Below, piece after piece: positions 55,638 through 64,000 of a DNA stretch of 64,000 nucleotides. Each line of letters begins with the position of its first letter. Positions within the stretch are counted from its first letter, which is position 1. Source of the stretch: Mycobacterium sp. HUMS_12744610 (GTDB lineage Bacteria > Actinomycetota > Actinomycetes > Mycobacteriales > Mycobacteriaceae). The notes beneath the pieces were generated by a model. The model was not told the DNA's origin, did not search any database, and saw only the letters and a list, made by a program, of their open reading frames with translations. Location of the stretch: NCBI RefSeq assembly GCF_041206865.1, contig NZ_JBGEDP010000001.1:4960001-5024000 (forward strand). The letters run 5' to 3'. Position numbers and translations under genes: made by a program.

Positions 55638-56662
55638 CGCGGCCGGCGGGTCAACCGCGAAAAGGTCAGCGCACCAACGGCACCCATCGCCATCGCGGTC
55701 ACCGCCTGCCGGGCGCTGAGGCCCTCGTCCCGCTGGACCCGCGGGGCGATGATCGCGGGCGGGGGCGGCTCCACGGGCCGGGCGCGCGGATCCGTCGACG
55801 CGGTGGCCGCCCACGCGGTGCAGAACAAGACGAGATAGGCCGTGATATAGGCGAACACCATGAGGCCCAGCACCGGGCCGAAGGTGGCCCCGGCCGGGCT
55901 GCGCAGGACCACCTTCAGGTAGACCGAACCGACCTGCTTGAACAGTTCGAAGCCGATCGCGGCCACCAGCCCCGCCCGGGCCGAGTCGACGAAGCTCACC
56001 TTCCCGCGTGGCAGTCGCGCGATCATCCAGGTGAACAACAACCACGACACCACCGTGGAGATCACGATCGAGATCAGCCAGAACAACCAGTCGAACACCG
56101 AAAGTTTTGGCATTCCGAGCCATTTCAAAACGGCGGCCAGCGGCGCCGCGTGGCCGAGGGTGGTGAGGCCGATGGTGGCCATCGTCACCGCGAACGTGCC
56201 CAGCAGGGCAAGCAGGTCGGACAGCTTGTTGTGCACGAAGCCCGGCGACTCGAGGCGCTGCTCCCACCACATCTCGGTCAGCGCCTGACGCAGGTGCGAT
56301 ATCCAACCCAGGCCACCCCAGGTCGCGGCGGCCAGGCCGATGATGCCGACCGAGGTCCGCGCGTCGATCGCCGAGTTCATCAGGTCGAGCAGCTGGTCGC
56401 CCAGCGGCCCGGTCACCTGGGACCGGATGTGGTCGTCGATGGTGCCCAGCAGCTGGGGCCGCTCGGCCAGCACGAAGCCGAACACCGCGAAACCGACCAT
56501 CAGCAAAGGGAATAGCGCGAAAATCGTGTAGTACGTCAGGCCTGCCGCGAAGAACCCGCCGTTGCGGTCGCCGAAGCGCCCATGGGCGCGCATCAGGTGG
56601 TCGAACCATTGGTACCGGGTCCGCAGCCGGTCGAGGAGCCCTGGTTTGCCCGGTTCGCCCAT
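55634..56662 (-). CDS. YihY/virulence-factor BrkB-family membrane protein
   Basis: 342 aa, syntenic with Rv3335c. Helices and motifs of the family are clear: GGFFAAGLTYYTIFALFPLL, TWGGLGWISHLRQALTEMWW, VVSWLLFTWMIARLPRGKVS and TFGPVLGLMVFAYITAYLVL. A C-terminal proline-rich cytoplasmic tail precedes a short hydrophobic end. The role is unknown despite the older name. It follows trpS by 10 bp and is probably co-transcribed. M. tuberculosis has Rv3333c and Rv3334 between nagA and this gene; both are missing here. Confidence 0.9.
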   Translation of the reverse strand: MGEPGKPGLLDRLRTRYQWFDHLMRAHGRFGDRNGGFFAAGLTYYTIFALFPLLMVGFAVFGFVLAERPQLLGTIDDHIRSQVTGPLGDQLLDLMNSAIDARTSVGIIGLAAATWGGLGWISHLRQALTEMWWEQRLESPGFVHNKLSDLLALLGTFAVTMATIGLTTLGHAAPLAAVLKWLGMPKLSVFDWLFWLISIVISTVVSWLLFTWMIARLPRGKVSFVDSARAGLVAAIGFELFKQVGSVYLKVVLRSPAGATFGPVLGLMVFAYITAYLVLFCTAWAATASTDPRARPVEPPPPAIIAPRVQRDEGLSARQAVTAMAMGAVGALTFSRLTRRPR

Positions 56663-56672
56663 AGGAAACGCG

Positions 56673-58640
<1,968 letters not shown>

Positions 58641-58644
<4 letters not shown>

Positions 58645-59879
58645 CTGGAGCCGGCCGCCAGTTCCTTTTCCAGGTTCTCGGCGATCGAGTTGAGGAACTC
58701 CTCGCTCTGCTGCCACTCCTGGTCTGGACCGATGAGGATGGCCAGGTCCTTGGTCATCTTGCCGCTCTCGACCGTGGCGATGACGACGTCCTCGAGCGTC
58801 TGCGCGAACTCGCACACCTCCGGTGTGTTGTCGAGCTTGCCGCGGTGCTGCAGCCCGCGCGTCCAGGCGAAGATCGACGCGATCGGGTTCGTGGAGGTCG
58901 GCTTTCCGGCCTGGTACTGGCGGAAGTGCCGGGTCACGGTGCCGTGGGCCGCTTCGGCCTCGACCGTCTTGCCGTCGGCGGTCATCAGCACCGAGGTCAT
59001 CAGCCCCAGCGACCCGTAGCCCTGCGCGACGGTGTCGGACTGCACGTCGCCGTCGTAGTTCTTACACGCCCAGACGTAGCCGCCCTCCCACTTGAGGCAC
59101 GCCGCGACCATGTCATCGATGAGCCGATGCTCGTAGGTGAGCCCCTCGGCCTCGAACTTGTCCTTGAACTCGGTTTCGTAGATGTGCTGGAACTCGTCTT
59201 TGAACATGCCGTCGTAGGCCTTGAGGATGGTGTTCTTGGTGGACAGATACACCGGCCACTTGGCGTTCAGGCCGTAGGCGAACGAGGCGCGGGCGAAATC
59301 GCGGATCGAGTCCTTGAAGTTGTACATGCCCATCACGACCCCGCCGTCCTCGGGGATGGTCACCACCTCGTGCACCATCGGCTCGCTGCCGTCGGACGGG
59401 GTGAACGTCAGCGTGACGGTGCCGGGCCGGTCGACCTTGAAGTTCGTCGCCCGGTACTGGTCCCCGAATGCGTGACGGCCGATCACGATCGGCTTGGTCC
59501 AGCCCGGAACCAGCCGGGGCACATTCGAGATCACGATCGGCTCGCGGAAGATGGTGCCGCCCAAGATGTTCCGGATCGTCCCGTTCGGGGAGAGCCACAT
59601 CTTCTTCAGGTTGAATTCCTGGACGCGGGCCTCGTCGGGGGTGATGGTCGCGCACTTGACGCCCACCCCGTGCTTCTTGATCGCGTAGGCAGCGTCGATC
59701 GTGACCTGGTCGTCGGTGCGGTCCCGGTGCTCGATGCCCAGGTCGTAGTACTCCAGGTTGATGTCGAGATGCGGCAGGATCAGCATGTCCTTGATGAGCT
59801 TCCAGATGACGCGGGTCATCTCGTCACCGTCGAGCTCTACTACCGGGCCTTTGACCTTGATCTTGGCGTCCTTGGACAT
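58641..59879 (-). CDS. icd1: NADP-dependent isocitrate dehydrogenase
   Basis: 412 aa from ATG 59879, syntenic with Rv3339c. Eukaryotic-like homodimeric [83 protein letters not shown] and [15 protein letters not shown] are all conserved. It converts isocitrate to 2-oxoglutarate with NADPH. Divergent from the metC leader. Confidence 0.95.
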
Positions 59880-60008
59880 CTGTGTCCACATCCTCCAGCA
59901 ACTGGGAAGCTTGGGCGAGCGGTCGCTCGTCAGGCCAGACTACTAAAGGTCGTCGATGACCCCCCAGGGCCGGTGAACGGCCGCGGCCCCGCAAGAGTTG
60001 GCCGAGAG

Positions 60009-60037
60009 TTGGCACGGACTCGGTGTTATGCGATAAG
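60009..60037 (+). promoter_or_regulatory. Promoter of the metC leader
   Basis: TTGGCA (60009..60014), a 17-bp spacer and GATAAG (60032..60037) form a good sigma-A-type promoter. Transcription should start at about 60043-60045, right before the first base-paired segment of the riboswitch. Confidence 0.6.
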
Positions 60038-60046
60038 CTTCATCTC

Positions 60047-60163
60047 GGTCATGAGCGCCAGCGCTAAGCCCCGGCTTGCTGGCCGGCAACCCTCCAACCG
60101 CGGTGGGGTGCCCCGGGTGAAAGACCAGGTCTAGTAGCCACAGGCTGCGCGGCAAGCGCGGGT
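60047..60163 (+). ncRNA. SAM-IV riboswitch
   Basis: The core matches SAM-IV RNAs: GGTCATGAGCGCC opening the P1/P2 region, GCTAAGCCCCGGCTTGCTGG and CCGGCAACCCTCCAACCGCG, then GGTGGGGTGCCCCGGGTG and the P1 partner GACC at 60123..60126. The 3' extension has the hairpin GTAGCC-ACA-GGCTGC and the pseudoknot strand GCGCGGGTC. SAM-IV aptamers occur in actinobacteria upstream of sulfur-assimilation and methionine genes, here metC. Confidence 0.88.
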
Positions 60164-60192
60164 CCGCCATAACGGACCCCTGACTGGAGGGG
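60160..60192 (+). promoter_or_regulatory. Competing hairpins at the riboswitch exit (expression platform)
   Basis: Hairpin A pairs GGGTCCG (60160..60166) with CGGACCC (60173..60179). Hairpin B pairs CCCCT (60177..60181) with AGGGG (60188..60192), hiding the ribosome site GGAGGGG of the leader ORF. A and B share bases 60177..60179 and exclude each other. A also uses the last bases of the aptamer, so SAM binding could favour B. Confidence 0.5.
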
Positions 60193-60199
60193 AAACGTG

Positions 60200-60262
60200 A
60201 TGTGCATCATCTATCCGGCTCTCTCGGATCGGCTTATGTGTCGACTCGTGTGTCGTTGTTAA
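60200..60262 (+). CDS. Cysteine-rich leader peptide (uORF) of metC
   Basis: 20 codons and a TAA stop, from ATG 60200 (7 bp after GGAGGGG; an in-frame GTG at 60197 is adjacent). The peptide is MCIIYPALSDRLMCRLVCRC: four Cys and two Met in 20 residues, three of the Cys in the last seven. Cysteine-containing leader ORFs that attenuate downstream genes are known in mycobacteria. It lies between the SAM-IV riboswitch and metC, whose start is 96 bp after the uORF stop. The reading is clear; the role is inferred. Confidence 0.6.
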   Translation: MCIIYPALSDRLMCRLVCRC

Positions 60263-60358
60263 CCGGCCGCCGCGCCGGTTGACGTCACCGGTGGTGACGG
60301 TCCGCTCGGCTGCCCCCGATACCCGAATCGTCCACGTCCAGCAGAAAGCAACCCATCC

Positions 60359-61752
60359 GTGAGCACCGAAAACCGCACGTCCGGTACCGACGCCAACGAC
60401 GAAGCCGATCCGACCGCGCAGTGGTCCTTCGACACCAAGCAGATCCACGCCGGTCAGCACCCGGACCCGACCACCCACGCCCGCGCGCTGCCGATCTACC
60501 AGACCACGTCCTACACCTTCGACGACACCGCGCATGCCGCCGCGCTGTTCGGCCTCGAGGTGCCGGGCAACATCTACACCCGGCTGGGCAACCCGACCAC
60601 CGACGTCGTCGAGCAGCGCATCGCCGCGCTGGAAGGCGGGGTGGCGGCGCTGTTCCTGAGTTCGGGACAGGCCGCTGAGACATTCGCCATATTGAACGTC
60701 GCATGTGCCGGAGATCACATCGTCGCCAGTCCGCGGCTCTACGGCGGCACGTACAACCTGCTGCACTACTCGCTGGCCAAGCTCGGCATCGAGGTCACCT
60801 TCGTCGCGGACCCCGACGACCTGGACTCCTGGCAGGCCGCGGCCAAGCCGAACACGAAGGCGTTCTTCGGCGAGACCATCTCCAACCCCAAGATCGACGT
60901 GCTGGACATCCCCGGCGTCGCCGGGGTCGCCCACGCCAACGGGGTGCCGCTGATCGTCGACAACACCGTCGCCACGCCCTACCTGATCCAGCCGTTCGCG
61001 CACGGCGCCGACATCGTGGTGCACTCGGCCACCAAGTACCTGGGCGGGCACGGAGCCGCGATCGCCGGCGCCATCGTCGACGGCGGCACGTTCGACTGGA
61101 CGCAGGGCCGCTTCCCCGGATTCACCACGCCCGACCCGAGCTACCACGGCGTGGTGTACGCCGAGCTGGGCCCGCCGGCGTTCGCGCTCAAGGCGCGCGT
61201 GCAGCTGCTGCGCGATCTCGGGTCGGCCGCCCGCCGTTCAACGCGTTCCTGGTCGCCCAGGGCATCGAGACGCTGAGCCTGCGCATGGAGCGCCACGTCG
61301 CCAACGCGCAGCGTGTCGCCGAGTTCCTGGCCGGCCATGACGGTGTGCTGTCGGTCAACTACGCGGGCCTGCCCGACTCGCCGTGGCACGAGCGCGCAAA
61401 GAGGCTGGCACCCAAGGGGACCGGGGCCGTCCTCTCGTTCGAGTTGGCCGGCGGGATCGAGGCCGGCAAGGCGTTCGTCAACGCGCTCAAGCTGCACAGC
61501 CACGTCGCCAACATCGGCGACGTGCGCTCGCTGGTGATCCACCCGGCGTCGACCACCCACGCCCAGCTGAGCCCGGCGGAGCAGCTTTCCACCGGCGTCA
61601 GCCCGGGGCTGGTGCGGCTGGCCGTCGGCATCGAGGGCATCGACGACATCCTGGCCGACCTCGAGTTGGGTTTCGCCGCGGCCCGCAATATCGGTGGGCC
61701 GGGGCGATCAGCCGAGTCCAGCGGCGACCCGCACGCGGTGGCGGCCTTCTGA
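60359..61752 (+). CDS. metC: O-acetylhomoserine sulfhydrylase MetC (frameshifted)
   Basis: About 464 aa after correction, syntenic with Rv3340. Cys/Met-metabolism PLP fold: QIHAGQHPDPTTHARALPIY, GNIYTRLGNPTTDVVEQRIA, the PLP lysine in DIVVHSATKYLGGHGAAIAG and FELAGGIEAGKAFVNALKL. One base is missing near 61231 (expected GSAAxPFNAFLVAQGIETL), moving the frame. It forms homocysteine (or cysteine) from the O-acetylated acceptor and sulfide. It sits under SAM-IV riboswitch and leader-peptide control, and upstream of metA. The start is GTG 60359. Confidence 0.9.
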
Positions 61753-61764
61753 GGCGGGTCTGAC

Positions 61765-62904
61765 ATGACGATCTCGGAGTTCTCCACCCAGACGCTGCCC
61801 ACCGAGGGCGAGATCGGCTTCGTCCACATCGGCGCGCTGACCACCGAGGGCGGTGCGGTGATCGACGACGTCTGCATCGCCGTCCAGCGCTGGGGCGAGC
61901 TCTCCCCGACGCGCGACAACGTGGTGGTGGTGCTGCACGCGCTCACCGGCGACTCCCACGTCAGCGGGCCGGCGGGACCCGGGCATCCCACGCCCGGCTG
62001 GTGGGACGGAGTGATCGGGCCGGGGGCACCGATCGATACCAACCGCTGGTGCGCGGTGGCCACCAACGTGCTGGGCGGTTGCCGCGGCTCCACCGGGCCC
62101 AGCTCGCGGGCCCGGGACGGCAAGCCCTGGGGCTCGCGCTTTCCGCTGATCACCGTGCGCGACCAGGTGGAGGCCGACATCTGTGCGCTGGCCGCGCTGG
62201 GCATCAACGAGGTCGCCGCCGTCGTCGGTGGATCCATGGGCGGCGCAAGGGCTTTGGAGTGGATGGTCGGTCACCCCGACCGGGTCCGGGCGGGGCTGCT
62301 GCTGGCGGTCGGCGCGCGCGCCACCGCCGACCAGATCGGCACCCAGACCACTCAGATCGCGGCCATCAAGGCCGACCCCAACTGGCAGGGCGGCGACTAC
62401 CACGACAGCGGACGCAAGCCGGAGGACGGGCTCACGATCGCCCGCCGCTTCGCGCACCTGACCTACCGCGGCGAGTTGGAACTCGACACCCGTTTCGCCA
62501 ACGACGGTCAGGGTGACGAGGACCCGGCGAACGGTGGCAGCTACGCGGTGCAGAGTTACCTCGAGCATCAGGGCAACAAGCTGTTGTCCCGCTTCGACGC
62601 CGGCAGCTACGTGATCCTGACCGAGGCGCTGAACAGCCACGACGTCGGCCGCGGTCGCGGCGGGGTCCGTCAGGCCCTGCGCAGCTGCCCGGTGCCGGCC
62701 GTGGTCGGCGGCATCACCTCCGACCGGCTCTACCCGCTGCGCCTGCAGGAGGAGCTGGCCGACCTGCTGCCGGGCTGCTCCGGCCTGCGCGTGGTCGACT
62801 CCAGATGCGGGCACGACGGCTTCCTGGTGGAGTCCGAGGCGGTCGGCGAGCTGATCCGCGAGACCCTCGCCCTGGCCGAGAATGAAGGCGCGTGTCGGCG
62901 GTGA
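61765..62904 (+). CDS. metA: Homoserine O-acetyltransferase
   Basis: 379 aa, syntenic with Rv3341. MetX-type alpha/beta fold: [37 protein letters not shown], the nucleophile in [16 protein letters not shown], catalytic Asp in [13 protein letters not shown] and His in [13 protein letters not shown]. It makes O-acetylhomoserine, the substrate of metC just upstream (12 bp). The two share a transcript and its SAM control. Confidence 0.95.
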   Translation: MTISEFSTQTLPTEGEIGFVHIGALTTEGGAVIDDVCIAVQRWGELSPTRDNVVVVLHALTGDSHVSGPAGPGHPTPGWWDGVIGPGAPIDTNRWCAVATNVLGGCRGSTGPSSRARDGKPWGSRFPLITVRDQVEADICALAALGINEVAAVVGGSMGGARALEWMVGHPDRVRAGLLLAVGARATADQIGTQTTQIAAIKADPNWQGGDYHDSGRKPEDGLTIARRFAHLTYRGELELDTRFANDGQGDEDPANGGSYAVQSYLEHQGNKLLSRFDAGSYVILTEALNSHDVGRGRGGVRQALRSCPVPAVVGGITSDRLYPLRLQEELADLLPGCSGLRVVDSRCGHDGFLVESEAVGELIRETLALAENEGACRR

Positions 62905-63635
62905 CCCGCTCGAGACAGGAACGCTCCCTGTCGTTCGGCTCGGCCGCCGCCGCCTACGAGCGTGGGCGCCCGTCCTACCCGCCGGAGGCCATCGACTGGC
63001 TGTTGCCGGCCGGTGCGCACCAGGTGCTCGATCTGGGCGCGGGCACGGGCAAGCTGACCACCAGGCTGGTCGAGCGCGGCCTGGACGTGGTGGCCGTCGA
63101 TCCGATCCCCGACATGCTCGAAGTGCTGCGGGACGCGCTGCCGGAGACCCGGGCCCTGCTGGGCACCGCGGAAGAGATTCCGTTGCCAAACAACAGTGTT
63201 GACGCCGTGCTGGTCGCCCAGGCCTGGCATTGGGTGGATCCGGCGCGAGCGATTCCGGAGGTGGCCCGCGTGCTGCGCCCCGGCGGGCGGCTGGGCCTGG
63301 TGTGGAACACCCGCGACGAACGGCTCGGCTGGGTGCGCGAGCTCGGCGAGATCATCGGCAGCGACGACGACGGCGGCCGGCTCGACGTGACGCTGCCCGC
63401 ACCATTCACCGACCTGGAGCGCCACCGCGTGGAGTGGACGAATTACCTTACGCCGCAAGCGTTGATCGATCTGGTGGCGTCGCGCAGCTACTGCATCACC
63501 TCGCCGGCCGAGGTCCGCACCAAGACACTCGAGGCGGTCCGCGAGCTGCTGGCCACCCATCCGGCCCTGGCGAATTCGACGGGACTTGCGCTGCCCTACG
63601 TCACCGTGTGCATCCGGGCGACGCTGGCGGGCTGA
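62892..63635 (+). CDS. SAM-dependent methyltransferase (Rv3342-like)
   Basis: 247 aa from GTG 62892, overlapping the metA end by 13 bp. Class I fold: [54 protein letters not shown] and [19 protein letters not shown]. Substrate unknown. Placement directly after metC and metA suggests co-expression with methionine and SAM supply. Confidence 0.9.
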   Translation: MSAVTRSRQERSLSFGSAAAAYERGRPSYPPEAIDWLLPAGAHQVLDLGAGTGKLTTRLVERGLDVVAVDPIPDMLEVLRDALPETRALLGTAEEIPLPNNSVDAVLVAQAWHWVDPARAIPEVARVLRPGGRLGLVWNTRDERLGWVRELGEIIGSDDDGGRLDVTLPAPFTDLERHRVEWTNYLTPQALIDLVASRSYCITSPAEVRTKTLEAVRELLATHPALANSTGLALPYVTVCIRATLAG

Positions 63636-63644
63636 CGGGCGCGA

Positions 63645-64000
63645 TCAGCTTTCGTCCTCCGCATCCTCGTCGTCTTCGTCTTCCTTTCTGCGCAAAAGTT
63701 TTTCGGGGTGCCAGTAGGTGTTTTTTCGGGGTTGGCCGCGGTCGAGGTGTGGGGGTGGGATCCATTCGGTGTCGCCGTTGGTGTTTTTGCGGGTGGTCCA
63801 GCCGCGGGGTTGTAGGAGGCGGTGGTGGGGGCCGCAGGCGAAGGTGAGGTCGTCGATGTCGGTGCATCGACAGGTGGCCCAGTCGGTGACGTGGTGGACT
63901 TCGCTGTAGTAGCCGCCCACGGTGCAGCCGGGGGCTGAGCAGCCGCGGTCTTTGGCGTAGAGCACGATTCTTTGCGCGGGGGAGGCCAGGCGTTTGGTGT
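63645..64000 (-). CDS. 13E12-family HNH endonuclease-like protein (partial, runs off the window)
   Basis: The C-terminal ~118 codons are visible: [20 protein letters not shown], then [20 protein letters not shown] and [17 protein letters not shown], the zinc-finger-like HNH core of DUF222/13E12 proteins. The C-terminus is acidic ([11 protein letters not shown]), unlike the PPPF end of the fragment at 10389, so this is a different subgroup. The gene continues beyond 64000. Confidence 0.88.
   Translation of the reverse strand, partial: TKRLASPAQRIVLYAKDRGCSAPGCTVGGYYSEVHHVTDWATCRCTDIDDLTFACGPHHRLLQPRGWTTRKNTNGDTEWIPPPHLDRGQPRKNTYWHPEKLLRRKEDEDDEDAEDES

Overview
This is a high-GC chromosomal window from a mycobacterium. 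PPE-family genes, a cutinase, 13E12-family HNH genes, leaderless GTG starts and long gene runs in the same order as M. tuberculosis all point that way. From memory, 19.4-46.3 kb follows Rv3300c-Rv3319 and 49.5-63.6 kb follows Rv3328c-Rv3342, each with local gains and losses. A slow-growing non-tuberculous species is likely; the species cannot be fixed from the sequence alone.

Layout. 0-5.2 kb: a magnesium cluster (membrane-less MgtE-like protein, MgtA ATPase, shortened CorA) that begins in a truncated phoU, fused at a recombination scar to the tail of another P-type ATPase gene. 5.2-9.2 kb: a glutamate-synthase-like flavoprotein and two tandem PPE genes. 9.5-19.4 kb: an accessory hot spot with an IS21-type remnant inside a broken metallo-beta-lactamase-fold gene, and a catabolic island (cyclase, three carboxymuconolactone-decarboxylase-like proteins, two alpha/beta hydrolases, an SMP-30-like propeller, two TetR regulators). 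The island lies between the two ends of one 13E12-family gene. 19.4-27.5 kb: rluA-like, glpD2, lpdA, a gamma-glutamylcyclotransferase-like gene, a DUF559 gene between 60-bp inverted repeats, amiA1 and amiB1. 27.5-40 kb: cutinase, PPE-MPTR, deoD, pmmB, upp, sapM, an Rv3311-like gene, two tail-to-tail VWA membrane proteins, a GAP-like membrane protein and a possible sensory protein. 40-46.3 kb: add-deoA-cdd and sdhCDAB. 46.3-50.5 kb: a large receptor kinase with two kinase-like domains, then a carboxymuconolactone-decarboxylase-like gene and the ECF41-type sigma gene sigJ. 50.5-63.6 kb: aminotransferase, dacB1, sugI, nagA, a YihY-type protein, trpS, a hydrolase, icd1, and a methionine module (SAM-IV riboswitch, Cys-rich leader ORF, metC, metA, methyltransferase). 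The window ends inside another 13E12-family gene.

How it works together. deoD, pmmB, upp, add, deoA and cdd cover nucleoside and base salvage. sdhCDAB feeds the respiratory chain. dacB1 and nagA touch cell-wall turnover. metC and metA form the sulfhydrylation route to methionine and appear to be controlled first by SAM (riboswitch) and then by cysteine (leader peptide). sigJ probably drives its decarboxylase-like neighbour, which has a near-consensus ECF41-type promoter.

Most notable: the metC leader (riboswitch, competing hairpins and Cys-rich uORF), the probable pseudokinase-kinase-NHL receptor, the 13E12 gene split by an island, a 7-bp repeat that sets the frame of a 13E12::YbhB chimera, and the inverted repeats around the DUF559 gene. 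Several conserved genes (pmmB, sdhA, sigJ, metC) carry 1-2 nt frame breaks, more likely sequence errors than true loss.
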